From positions 8,742,001 through 8,806,000 of the forward strand of contig OU452208.1 in NCBI GenBank assembly GCA_911728435.2: a stretch of 64,000 bases of DNA. Direction: 5' to 3'. Shown here in pieces: positions 12,700-24,409 of this stretch. Made by a program: the position numbers and the translations under genes. The notes beneath the pieces are model-generated. The model ran no database searches and was not told where the DNA came from. It worked only from the letters and a program-made list of their open reading frames with translations. The DNA is from Apoderus coryli. Its lineage: Eukaryota; Arthropoda; Insecta; Coleoptera; Attelabidae. Within the stretch, counting starts at the first letter, position 1, and the number at the start of each line of letters is the position of its first letter.

Positions 12700-13560
12700 T
12701 AAAATCTGTGCCGGTGTTTCTATTTCACATATTACAAGCATCTCATACTTAGTAAACAACATACGATTAGTATTCAGTTTGTGTATCAATCGAATGAATA
12801 GATATTGAATTAATCATCAATTGAAATGAATCCATTATACTAGAGATTTCTAAGTATAAATACAAACTAAATGTTCAAATAATTAATAAATCAGTATAAA
12901 TCTAGGTAGATGTGATATATGCGAATAATAAGTAAGCTAACTTGGATTTCGAAATGTTGAATACATGTTCTTTCTCTCTGTTTATGCGGCTGATTTTGTA
13001 TTTCCAAGGCAGTACCAGTTTTTGTGATGATCGCTGCAGAAGCTGGGGACGAGATTTCTCCTTGGTATAGATTTACTAAATTAATTACATTGATAGTGTT
13101 TCCTATATACAGTGTGACTCAGTGCTGCATTTAAAAGAGTATCTAAGTGTATTCTAATCATATTTTATCACTGGAATCAAAGTCTAGTCCTCAACATTAG
13201 AATAATCCTATATTCTATATATCGAACACGGTATTTTCAACAGACACGACTAATCTGTGGTGATCTATCAGTGTACGACGATTTTCTGTGGAACATCCCC
13301 TCATGGATAGGCGTTTGTACAATAAATGAAAGCTGCGACATCTAGTGTTGTATTGGCAACTATAGCTGTCGAACAAGAGGCCATTGACCCAATTAAGTGT
13401 TCTTCATTTTATATGTGTCTTCATTATACAGCCCAATTTTATTTATGTGTTTCTTAGGACTGAGTAACATATCAGAAGCCATTTATTTTTTGCAATACTT
13501 AATATCAGTTCTGCAGTTTTACAAGTATGAAAGTCGTGAAGGTATAGAAGCTCATGCCAT
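12700..13560. other. no gene seen
   Basis: Mostly AT-rich; 12955-13080 is more complex in sequence but holds no recognisable exon. Confidence 0.5.
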
Positions 13561-14025
13561 CAAATTTTTGGTACAAAACGTGTGTCAGAAAATTTCTTCC
13601 AAATGTGTTGAATTTCGAACAAAAACAGCAAATGGAAGTTGCTCAAGAGGCGCCCAATAGTGAACGACGATGCAGAACTATTGAAACGTGTCATAACAGG
13701 TGAAGAAACTTGTTTATTATGTCGAACTAAGGCCACACTCTTCCAGTGAAATCGTTCTGGATGGCCAATGTAAAGGTTCATGAGTTCTTGCCACAAATTC
13801 AAACGAGTACTACCTACAAGTTCACCCACGCGACGTTTGCAGTTTGAAGAAAAAGCCAGGCTTCTGTATCATGATGCCCCGGCCTCCATATGGGACATGG
13901 GCCCGAGTTCCTTTTGTTTTTCCCAAAAGTTAAGGGAAGGATCAAGTTTCAGAAGGTATTGTAAGACGCTCAGCAGAATGCGATAACATTAATGTAGACG
14001 AATACATAAAATTCTGTAAACAAAT
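13560..14025 (+). pseudogene. mariner-type transposase remnant
   Basis: Three frames must be combined to see it: KWKLLKRR, NDDAELLKRVITGEETCLL (the ITGDETW box with catalytic D changed to E), HEFLPQ, then LLYHDAPASI-like and PKVKGRIKFQKV, the C-terminal mariner block. Several indels and stops separate the parts. No terminal repeats found. Confidence 0.7.
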
Positions 14026-14029
14026 AAAA

Positions 14030-15000
14030 ATAAAATGTTTGATTCTTGTAAAGATTTAACTCACATACCTATTTCTACCTGTTCTAATTTTAGGAGTTCC
14101 AATAATAAAATATGAATAAATAGACTGACAGTTATGTAGACTATAGAATTTATTCAGATCATTTTTTGTTAGTTTATAACTTCCTGACTACTCTATAGTA
14201 GAGCCACCGATATGCGTATGTGGCACATTATTATAAAAATCACTCAAGACTCAAACCGTATTTATGCGCTTGCATACATATGTGTATACTTACGACACGT
14301 CTATATTATATATACGTTTAAATGTATATGTGCCCACCCACGAAGACTATTCCAAAACGTTTAAAATGTGTGCTGATGGTAGCCGTGCAATCGAATTCCG
14401 GTACGGTTTGGCTATAAGCTCCTTGTACGAGGTTGGTTCAGATAGAATTATTCCAGAAACAAGACAGTTGAACTTAACAATCTAAAACATACTCCTACTA
14501 TTCCAAAGGACTTGAACACCGTCGAGGTAAAGGACGATAAAGCTCGTTTTTGCGAAGAAGTAACATAGACTTTAGAACCCTACGAAGTAAGGAAATTTGC
14601 CTCAACGGAATGTGAAAAGATTTGATTAGATCAAAGTCTTGTATTGAACAGTTCTAAGTGGACGCAATGGAATATTGGCTCTTCATGATAAGATCGTAAC
14701 TGCTGAACCGTTGAAGATGAGGTTTTAGTACCTTGGAATATGGCTGATTGAGAATTTGGGCAATTATAAAATTAACTTTTGTGCTTACTTTTTATACCAA
14801 ATAAACCTTTTATATCCATTCTAAAAGTAAGACAGACAGATGTGGTGATATCATTCTAGTAGAGACCAGTATCATCATCTTCAACTTTGTGGCTCCGAGC
14901 AGTGTCTTTCCAAATTGTTTCCGATGTTACTACTTAAAAGTATGCTTCCAATATTTCTGGTCGTTGGTTTTGGCTCTGCTTTTTAAAAGGCTGTCGCTGA
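14030..15000. other. no gene seen
   Basis: AT-rich; a weak LINE-like translation near 14640-14760 is too decayed to support. Confidence 0.45.
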
Positions 15001-15017
15001 GGGCCTTAGAACTCACA

Positions 15018-15114
15018 CACAGACAGACAGGGGGCTCCAAAACCAATAAAGAGACAGGAGCAGAAGTATTCGGGCCTGGCACCAAATACTCAGAATCAAT
15101 GGGAACATACTCCA
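15018..15114 (+). pseudogene. LINE RNase H fragment between short direct repeats
   Basis: The plus frame reads GGSKTNKETGAEVFGPGTK, matching the start of the RNase H domain of I/R1/Jockey-type LINEs (TDGSKTNxGTGAG). The first catalytic D of that motif is G here. The ~97 bp fragment sits between two 17 bp direct repeats (GGGCCTTAGAACTCACA at 15001-15017 and GGGCCCTAGAACTCACA at 15115-15131, one mismatch). Confidence 0.65.
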
Positions 15115-15131
15115 GGGCCCTAGAACTCACA

Positions 15132-17100
15132 AATAGGTTTGACTGGTTAGCAAAATAATAAGAACCTGGTTAGTTATGAATTCTATTCGGTGATCAGTGT
15201 TCCTTTTCATATTAAATACTGTTCATAATTACAACAACAAAGTTATTTGGTATCATAGATCGAACTTTTCAATCGTGTTTATTTACGCATATTCTAGATC
15301 AAAATTGGAGTACTGCTGTAAGATAAATATTCCAACATTGCACTGATTTGAAGGCTTTGTTAAAATATTCTGTTAATGTGTGTTATTATGAGCACTTCCA
15401 TATTACTTTTTAGAGCAGTCATTGAAATTGATATGAAAACTAGTTTCTTGTTCTATATATAATATTTTGATTCAAGGATCCTAATTTGTGAAAATAATTA
15501 ATTCTCTTGTCTCCAGAATAAACAGCAGGCAGGCTCAGCGCCAGTCTGTGTTAAAATTTAATAATAATGTGACATTGATTTGTATGAGATGAGATTATTT
15601 ATATTTTAATTAGTACAATATTGATTTTTTGCATATTTATACTGAATATTAATATAGGTACTTATATTTTTGAAGATTTGACTTCTAACAAGTTTTTATA
15701 TTATTGGAAAATAAAGCATATACTCGTAATAATTATTATTATGGGACTTCCATCTCTCACATGCAAATGATTACGAAATTACGGACTTTATAGTCTTATC
15801 AGATTTGAGCAAATTACTTTAACAATGACTTAAGACCACAGTATGTTATTTATATTAATGGAAAAGTAACTGAGGAGCAGTATTTCGTTCCCAAATCGAC
15901 CTTCAAAACGGCTCCGAAGCAGTCCTGAATACCATCTGTTAACTTTGATGGATTATAATAAAAAAACTAGAACTAATTCATACGTGAAACTTGCATCCAT
16001 TCTGAATACCATACGGTATGTACGTGAGTGAGAACCCTTCCAGTAATTCCACTGGAAGAGCTCAAAAAAGGTCTACCTATATAACCTCCAAGGTATAACT
16101 TGTGCAGGGCGAATGTGGCCACCCTTTTCAATGTGCTAATATACTTTAGCATACTTCCTATTACTAATTTGGTGAACTTTCATGGATCATGGTCAAAATT
16201 CCACAATTTTTCCTATAGGTAGGTTAGATTTTTTGCCATTTTTTCAAATCCTTGATTTTCCTGAAAATTAATACAGTGCTGATTCCAAATATGTATATAG
16301 TTTGTGGGGGTAAGGAGCAGCATTTCGTTCCCAAATCGACCTTCAAAGTTGCTTCTAAATACCATATTATTAAATTGGAGAGCTGTGAATACAAGACCAT
16401 TTTTTTTTTATTAGTAAACAGTATTTTTTGCCAAACATCAAGGCAGCTTGTGGTTCCTTAATTCCTTCACGATCCACCAAGAAATAAAAATGTAATTTGC
16501 TCTAAGGAAGCAATTTTTCAAGTAAAAATTGTCATCGTGCTCCAGAGCAAGTATTCGTTCTGCTTTATTCATAGCCGAAGTATATATTATAGAAAATATA
16601 CTATATAGTATGTCACTGTTAATATATAATAGCTCTCCGGGAAGATCGTCAAAAAAATTAATATGCTAATTATATAAATTAGGGGAGTAATAAGTATTAT
16701 GTGAATAATAAAATAATAAAATCAAAAATAACGTCATTAATGATTTCGCTGTCTTCATGTAGACCCCGATATATCATATTATCATCTCTATCTCTTTCAT
16801 ACAAATTAATTGGGTCAGAAGAAGATAGATTGAGGGATAGATGATGTGAGAGAGTGGAATTTCGGTTCTTTTTACACGTATTCAGGAGGTCGCTTAGAAA
16901 TTAATGTGCTTTACATCCTTAATTGGTGGTCGTCGGACGTCGCGAGTTGTGTGGCCGAAAGTTTCACGTCTGTATGTTTATGTTTTTTGTTCGATTATAT
17001 ATTTTTTTGTTGTTGTTTCGTCTTTCATCTCTTTAGAATTATATATTTAGGTACTGGGCAAATATTAGATAAATGCAACTAATGAGATATATATAGCTGT
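15132..17100. other. no gene seen; contains a dispersed direct repeat
   Basis: Two copies of a roughly 40-60 bp block containing ATTTCGTTCCCAAATCGACC lie at about 15872-15940 and 16311-16375. 16735-16985 is more complex, with TTAATTGG, ATTAAT and GC-rich patches. No exon recognised. Confidence 0.5.
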
Positions 17101-17101
17101 C

Positions 17102-17230
17102 TTGGAGTCTTGGACCACTTATCAGAGCCATTTAAAAGCCCTGGAGTAGTACCATCAACGATATCTTAGAAGAATTCTACAATGCTGCATCACTCGCAAA
17201 CCATCTGAACAGATCATCGCGCGTTGACGA
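17102..17230 (+). pseudogene. LINE ORF C-terminal fragment
   Basis: The plus frame reads LESWTTYQSHLKALE, stop, YHQRYLRRIL. This is the same protein block as in the fragment at 46157-46444 (ESWTTYRRHLKTLEKYHQRCL), so both derive from one LINE family. One TAG replaces the residue before YHQR. Confidence 0.75.
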
Positions 17231-17299
17231 CCTAAAATCGCGCGTCCATCTGAACTTAGCCTATGTTATCCCGAAAAACAAGACTGATAGGTATTCAGA

Positions 17300-18790
17300 T
17301 AGGCGCAAAAGCCGTAATTTAACAGAAAAACCACAGTAGGTACACGAAAAGGAATTTGGCAATCTAAAATATCAAACAACACTTCATAGATAATAAAACC
17401 ATATATCCATAATCATCATAATACAACAGAAACAAAAGTTTTTTGATGTCGAACAACAATATTGTTATTAATATTGTATCCATAGTGAATAGTTTCATAT
17501 GAAACCGAGTGAAATCATTTTGAAGTAGGCTATTATGTATTTCAACTGTTTATAAATAAATTAGACCACACTGCCGCCTTTGATTATTATTGGTATTATT
17601 ATTATTATGATTTTAGCATATACATGAAAAACAGTTGCTGCTCATTTCAACAGCCACTTATGTTGAAAAACAAATACAATTTATACAGGTTGTCCTTAAA
17701 ATCTTAACGTATTTTTTTAAACACAAAACAAAGGCAAAATTTAGTAAAAACAACAGCAGTAATGAGGTCTTCAGGTGACAAAGGACTACAGGCAAAAATA
17801 TATTTAGAATTATTGTATAATATTAATTGTAATTGTACAAATTATAACAGTAAATCTGCGAAAAAAGATTGCAGGATCATATTTGAACTAGTAATGAATC
17901 CAAATCGGTTTGAGAAGTTTGTAACTCAATTTCAAAATCTGTCGTGGAATAATTCCTTTATCTCTACTTCCGTTTCTATCAATAATATCCCTCATTACCC
18001 GTGATATTAAATACTATTTTCAAAACGAATAACAACCCTCAACATTGATATCCACTGTATTATTGCTTCACCACGTTACACATTAACGAAATAAATAAAC
18101 CAAACGAAAATAAAACAGAAAGAGATTAAATCAAAACCATTTATTATACACAGCACCGGAAACCTCTAATAAAAATATTAATAATCATAAAGAATAAGAA
18201 AATTATAATATCAAAAGGCATGCAAACAGTTTTTCACTGGTATTTAAATACACACTCGAGGCCTAGTTAGTCAAAATATAAAAAATGAATTCAGCATTTT
18301 TGATAAGATTCCTTCCTATCCTATGAATTTATTATCATATTTTCGTCAACATTATTTAAACCTGTTATTTCAGTAAAAGATAATATTAGTATTTAGATAT
18401 GGTTGTTCGTGTTAGGAAAAGATCTATGAAATTCTCTTATATAATTTTCTGATTATGGGGATTATAGGACTTACTTCAATAGGAAATACAAGTGACCAAC
18501 TGTTGCATTAAATTTTGGTTAAAAAATAAAAATTATAACGTAAATTAGCACCATTAGATAACCAACGCTTTTAAGAATTTACAGAAACTACGAAATAAAG
18601 CTCTCACTCCATATAAAAAACTTAAAATCCCAGAAAACTGGGTGCTTCGGAATTGTGGATCGATGGAGACTGTTCGTTTAAAAAAATCTTTCTTACAGGA
18701 TCGTATTCAATAAAACAATTCTAAGAATAATTGGAAGGTATTAAGAGATATGAATGTTTATGGCAAAAAGAGATCAAGAAGTATACCTCA
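17300..18790. other. no gene seen
   Basis: AT-rich intronic-type DNA without recognisable coding or repeat structure. Confidence 0.5.
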
Positions 18791-18859
18791 ACATTTGGAG
18801 GGTCTGGTTTGGAAATAAAACCCATAAAGAGCACTATAAGGACTTAAGTGTGATGATTG

Positions 18860-19145
18860 ATAATGTCGCTTTAATGAGCACTGACTCTGCAAAAAACTGG
18901 GGATCGTTCTGGATACCGAATTGAGGTTTACGAAGCATGTGAGCCTTTGCATAAGGAGGGCTTTTACTAATTTAAAAGCAATATACGGTAGTAGAAGATG
19001 GCTTAACTGGCAAACTTTTATGCGACAGTTGAATACTGTCGCATTTTAATTATATGGCGATGTTATATATGATCTTGTTTAACTAAAATTGATGAGAACA
19101 GGATTCAGTTTATGCAAAATTAATTTTTTTGGACTATCCGATATG
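18860..19145 (+). pseudogene. LINE reverse transcriptase thumb/C-terminal fragment
   Basis: The plus frame gives IVLDTELRFTKHVSLCIRRA, FTNLKAIYGSRRWLNWQ, then after stops LYGDVIYDLV and MRTGFSLCKIN. This corresponds to the LGVVLDxxLxFxxH and YCDxVYGP regions that follow the catalytic core. The segment from about 18958 recurs at 51600-51780. Confidence 0.75.
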
Positions 19146-19299
19146 GACTTCGACGAAGATACTCATTTACTCTTCGAGTGGCGCTCACATTTCAATAGCT
19201 ATAAAAAAATATACGATGCCAGCAGCCTGTTCTCTATGGCTAAACACATGAAGCATTGTACAAACGCTGAAGTATCAACTTATACCTAACATACACAAC

Positions 19300-21390
19300 A
19301 GTTCGACAAAAAAATTGGTGCCTTGATCAACTGACCTTCTGGAAGATTTTCTGATTCATTTAATTATTTACGTTCAATAACATCATGTTTGTACGTTTTT
19401 AAGCATACTTTGTTAAAAACGCGGAAATAAAAACATTTCGGACATTTGCTTGACCCACGCAAAAATTGGCAATAAACTTTACTTTCCGTACGACTGTGAT
19501 TGATATATGTAGTGCTCCCCAGTCAGTTGTCAATATTCAACAATATGTAAATATCAATTTTGCAAATCAATCGCGATTTAAATGACAAAAGGACTACTAC
19601 CAACTATCACATCTGTCTTCGTTAAAACTGATTCAGAAACAGAATGTTGTCTTATTTTTCCTGTAGTGTTCCAACGTCTCTGTGGTAGAGGCTATTCAGT
19701 CGCGGTAATCGCGCACTAATACAAGAATAAAAACCCGGATTTCGGTAACTGTCGATAAAAAAATTAAATCGGATTTTGAAAATAAAATTAACTGAATATA
19801 AGACAACAGAAAATCAGTCACATAATCTGACATACGAGCACCCTCTTTTGATTTTTAGGGACTCAGTATCTGCAAATAACATTATCGAATGACTCGGTTT
19901 CTTGTCAAATGAAGATTCAGGAGATCTGCGCAACGGTTGCAGTAATTATCTCAGATCTATCTGAACTTACGATCTCTTTTGTGTTGCTCGAAATTTGTTA
20001 AATAAATGCGTTATAATTAGTGATTACACCAAACTTTGTCTTGCGCGACGAAGTTTCTGCCTGTGATCAGACCTTTTGCCTGTCCATGTACCTAAACAGT
20101 ATTAAATAATACCGTCTTGTCTAAACTGAAAACCGTCGATGACGTCATATAAAGTCACTATTACTTGATGAAGACATCTCGGTTCCTTCTGGCAGGCACC
20201 GTGTGTGGCATTTTCGTTTATTATACTTTATTTTAAAAGCCCCATATGTCCAACGTTAGTTGTACAGTACCTCTGTCTTTGTCCATTATTTAGTTATTTA
20301 CGTAGTGTAATTTAACCGGGTAAAGGCATTTCAAAATGAGTGAGATAGAAATATATTGCCTATATTAGTTTTAATTTTAGACTGTGCTGGCTAATTGATA
20401 TGCATTTTTAGGTCTGATGACCACAAACTATTTCGTATATTCATAAATATTTATAAAATATTATAAATATAATATATATTATGTGATATTTGTAGAATTT
20501 TAACAATAATTTGAAACCCTAATTAAATTGTAATAGGGTTGCCAACTGCGAAATTTTTAGGAATGGAAATGTTACTTCAATTATAAAACTGATCTCAAAT
20601 TGCAATATTTTCTTAAATTTACTTGTTGATCCTGTTGTTAAGGATCAAAGTTTACCAGCATATTTTTATCCCACTTCTTATGACAACGAAAATGTTTCGT
20701 TATCAAGATACAGTGTTAAAGCTGAATAGAGGATTATGTAAAAATTAGAAGAGCCTCAATTAAAATGAAAAGCTCGTCGAAATACCGTAGTCATACCAAA
20801 ACAGAAATATTTACCTGCATATATACATACATTTTGTACAAAAGCAATGGCAAGTTTGTTGTTTCTTAATGCAAAACCAATGAACAAGAGAAAGTTTGCA
20901 CGGTAACAAAATAATTATGGGTCAAAAAAATGTCAAAATATTATAATTTCAATTTTTCATGACGTTTAATGACAAAATATAGCAAAATAACCAATTTTTA
21001 TACAAACTTGATATATCATTTGAAAGCAAATTTGATTGTATTTCAAAATATTTGCTAAAATACAAGGTGACCCATTTGAGAAAATTGACTTGTGCCTATT
21101 TTTAGTAGTAGAGCATACTACAGTAATTTGCGACCACCCTGTAACCAAATACGTCAATCTCTCAAGATAGTTGATATTCTTAAGATGTTATTGAATTACC
21201 TTCGAAAATTCAAGATTCTGTCTGTTAAACCGACAAAATTGCAAATATTTTCCGGGAGACGTGTTTTGAATCAAAAAAATTCAAAATAGGTAAATTATTT
21301 ATTCAAAAACAGTTGAAGATAGCTATATGGAAGTCTTAGAATTAAATACTAAAAAATTGATGGGGAATCCAAAAATATAATATATATATA
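19300..21390. other. no gene seen
   Basis: AT-rich; 19900-20330 is more complex and includes a TGACGTCA palindrome at about 20139. No exon, RNA gene or mobile element recognised. Confidence 0.5.
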
Positions 21391-21392
21391 TA

Positions 21393-23028
21393 TACAGGGT
21401 GTCTCACTTAAGATGGATACTCATAACTCTGTTATTTTTTGTGCGATTTTTATAATTTTTGTTAAGAGGGTGTACTGTTACGAGGTACACATTTTCGTCG
21501 AAATAAAAAGTGCGGTACCTCATTGGCGTACGTTTTAATTGGGATTAATTTTTTTTCGTTCAAGAGTAAACTGCAGATTCCACGACGCCGCTGGATTCTC
21601 CGGATGAACTTTAAAACAGTCCAATTATACTTTTTAGATAGTTGCCATCATGATCAAGACACGAGGGAAGTCCAAAAACTAAATATTCTCAGTCTCATTG
21701 TGTAATATTTTTTCCCGTTACTATAGACCAGGGTCGATAATTTTAAAAATGGTAAAAAGTGAAAAAAAATTATAGCAGGATGATACCCATTGGAAAAGGT
21801 AGAGAATATAACAAAAATGAAAGGAAAAATAAATTACGGGCGATCTGAGGGGGTGAGTTTTTAAGAGTAAAAAACGGTTAATCTCGATTTCCTGTAAAAC
21901 TGCAAGTCCTATGAAAAAAAGTTAAATGGCAAAGTTGTAGGTAATAAAAAGATCTACAACTTTTGTATCGACACTTTTTCGAGTAATTAAAGTGTAAATT
22001 TTAATAAATAGCTCAAAATTATACATAATGATTAAAAAAAAAAATTTCTGATTCGAGTTTTTTTCATTACTTGCATTTTCTGAGAACATTTACCATAGTA
22101 GTGTATATTTTTTTTATACCATCAGAAAGTAGAGATTTCAACGAACAAAAAACACACCAACTTTTTTAAAAAACCAGATATTTTGACGTGAAAATTTTCG
22201 ATTGAAAATTAGGGTGCTTTTGCGATATTAAGGCAAAATAAGGTGAAAAAATGAATATTCTAAATCAAAAAAATTTCTGTATGTTTGGGACATACAAAGG
22301 TAAGTTTTCACCAAATTTCGTGAAAAAATAAATTTTTTTGCAAGAAATAAAAATAAAAAATCAAAAACTCGGTTATTCGAATTTTTCACATAAATTTTGA
22401 GGTTATGTGAAAAAAGCGTCGATACAAAAGTTGTAGATCTTTTTATTACCTACAACTCTGCTATTTAATTTTTTTTCATAGGACTTGTAGTTTTACCGGA
22501 AATCGAGATTAACCCTTTTTTACCCTTAAAAACTCACGCCCTCTCCCTTCCCGACCTCAGATCGCCCGTAATTTATTTTTCCTTTCATTTTTGTTATATT
22601 CTCTACCTTTTCCAATGGGTTTTATCATAGAAAAACGTTGAAACTGCGAAAAAAAATTAACTGGAAAAATATTAATTAAACTGTAAACTAAAAATAATAA
22701 CAACGAACTAAAACTCAATATCTTCGACCAAGCTACCATAGTTTCTAATGCATTTTGCATAATTTTTTAATGACACACACTGTATGAATTTTCATCAGAA
22801 TTACAACTTAAGTATTTTGGATGACGAAGACTCGGGTAAATTTATCAGATTTGAAATAAATTATGTCCTAAAGGTAGTTTACTGTTGATCGAAAAAAAAT
22901 TAAACCCCATTAAAACGTCCACCAATGAGGTGCCACATTTTTTAACTGTTCTACCAAAAATGATAAAAAAAGCTAAAAAAAAAAACAGAGTTATTGGCTT
23001 GTATCCATCTTAAGTGGGACACCCTGAA
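21393..23028. mobile_element. long inverted-repeat (hairpin) transposon, non-coding
   Basis: Termini ACAGGGTGTCTCACTTAAG (left) and, read inward from the right, TTCAGGGTGTCCCACTTAAG define an element in a TA-rich target. The two halves are inverted copies: the left block at about 21780-21975 (CCATTGGAAAAGG ... TCTACAACTTTTGTATCGAC) is repeated in reverse at about 22425-22620, and the outer blocks match more loosely (CCTCATTGG, TTTTTTTTCG). The centre at about 22000-22400 is a loop with weaker symmetry. No transposase is readable. It looks like a MITE or foldback derivative of an IS630-type family. Confidence 0.85.
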
Positions 23029-23029
23029 T

Positions 23030-23890
23030 ATATATGTGAAATAAGAAATTTGGTATAACCGGAAGTCGTATAAATACGACAATACTATAGACTGAAAGAT
23101 TGGATTGACCTGCGTAACCACTTACTAAGGTACCATCGACCAGCAATCACCCTGTATATTTTTGTTTGACATTTCCTAATGTGTAATTTATTACAAGAAA
23201 GTGTCTATCTATCAATTTAGACATTTTAATTTTTATTTTGAGAACGCAGTGAACTCCCTTTTCTTCAATTTAATGACTTTATATTGGCATATTCAACAAT
23301 GCACGGAATATGTCGTGACCATATAGTTTCAGCCTACGTGTAATTAAGTGTTCGATAAGTACATGTATATTATATATTATACAGGCACCGCCCTGGTCTG
23401 CCACTGACCCTTTCCTTAATTATTATCATGTGTTAGTAAGTCTGTGTTTCAGAAATTACGTACCACGTTACCTTCGTCTGATATTATTCAATATATTTAA
23501 TTGTAAACCCATAATTCCAAAGAGGATTTAGGTCTAGCTGATCTTGAAGGTGTTTTTAATACGAGGGCTCTTTGAAAAAGATCTGGATAGGGTAATGGTG
23601 GTGGTGGTCGTTTTTTTGCAATAAGAAACTTTATTGTGTGTCATGATTAATTATTTCCAGCTCGAACTTGAAGGTTTGTGGAACAAATAGCCCGAGTAAA
23701 TTAGGAAAGAGTCGAACTATGGTTCCGAAAAGAAACATAACGTCAAGATTGTCTATTTGTCTAAAGCAGTTTAAATTAAGGGTAATTTGAATCTTCCGTT
23801 TTGAAAAACCACCACAGGCAGGAAAAACTGAGCTGAAAAACGGATATAAAGAGAAGACATTCAGAATTTTGGTTTCTCTTATCGGTTGGT
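23030..23890. other. no gene seen
   Basis: An orphan ATCACCCTGTATATTTT terminus lies at about 23147-23163. Otherwise nothing recognisable. Confidence 0.45.
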
Positions 23891-23897
23891 CAACTTC

Positions 23898-24243
23898 TTC
23901 CGATCATATCTATTCGAACGAATACAGTTTGTAGAATATGAAGGCTTTAAGTCGTTAGTTTTTCCTTCCAGGTCGGAGGTTCCACAGGACTCCAATCTCG
24001 GTCCTTTGTTGTTCAATATTTTAATTAATGACTTAATTGAGTCTTTTACGATCTGACGATCTTTCTTGTATGACTGCGATCATCTGCAGAGTATTCTGAA
24101 CACTCTGTGTACCTGGTGCACATAGGTAATCGTTTGGAGCTTAATGTAAATTTTGATTATCAATTTAAAAAAGACTCCTTGGGACCGAAATTAAAGATTT
24201 GGGTGTTGTCTTCGACAGTGAACTTACATTTATTCAACAGTGT
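23898..24243 (+). pseudogene. LINE reverse transcriptase fragment (motif B to E)
   Basis: One clean plus frame of about 51 codons (23898-24052) reads RSYLFERIQFVEYEG, then SEVPQDSNLGPLLFNILIN, the motif-B region of non-LTR RTs. Frameshifted pieces LELNVNFDYQF and EIKDLGVVFDSELTF follow. The FADD catalytic box is destroyed. Confidence 0.8.
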
Positions 24244-24370
24244 AGTATATATATATATTTTTTAATATTTTTTATTGCTGTTATTCTTATCCCAAACTGT
24301 TAATTGAATTTTGTGAATTATCAGGTTTCGGGAAAAATGAAAATTCCAATTAACTTGGTGTAGTCTCTAT

Positions 24371-24405
24371 TGCAACGTTTCGTGCCAATATATGCACTTC
24401 TTCAG
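24371..24405 (-). ncRNA. hammerhead-ribozyme-like core, possibly from a Penelope-like element
   Basis: The minus strand reads CTGAAGA, then A, a GTGC/GCAC stem with an ATATATTG loop, then GAAACGTTG. CTGANGA plus a hairpin plus GAAA is the conserved hammerhead core. Penelope-like retroelements are known to carry hammerhead motifs. I do not see convincing stems I and III, so self-cleavage is doubtful. The downstream minus-strand sequence shares TTAATTGGAA with the copy at 56.9 kb. Confidence 0.35.
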
Positions 24406-24409
24406 GCTT

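Noticed and set aside
14640..14780. Weak LINE-like translation (MEYWLF, YLG)
   Set aside because: Only scattered residues match; not enough to claim homology.
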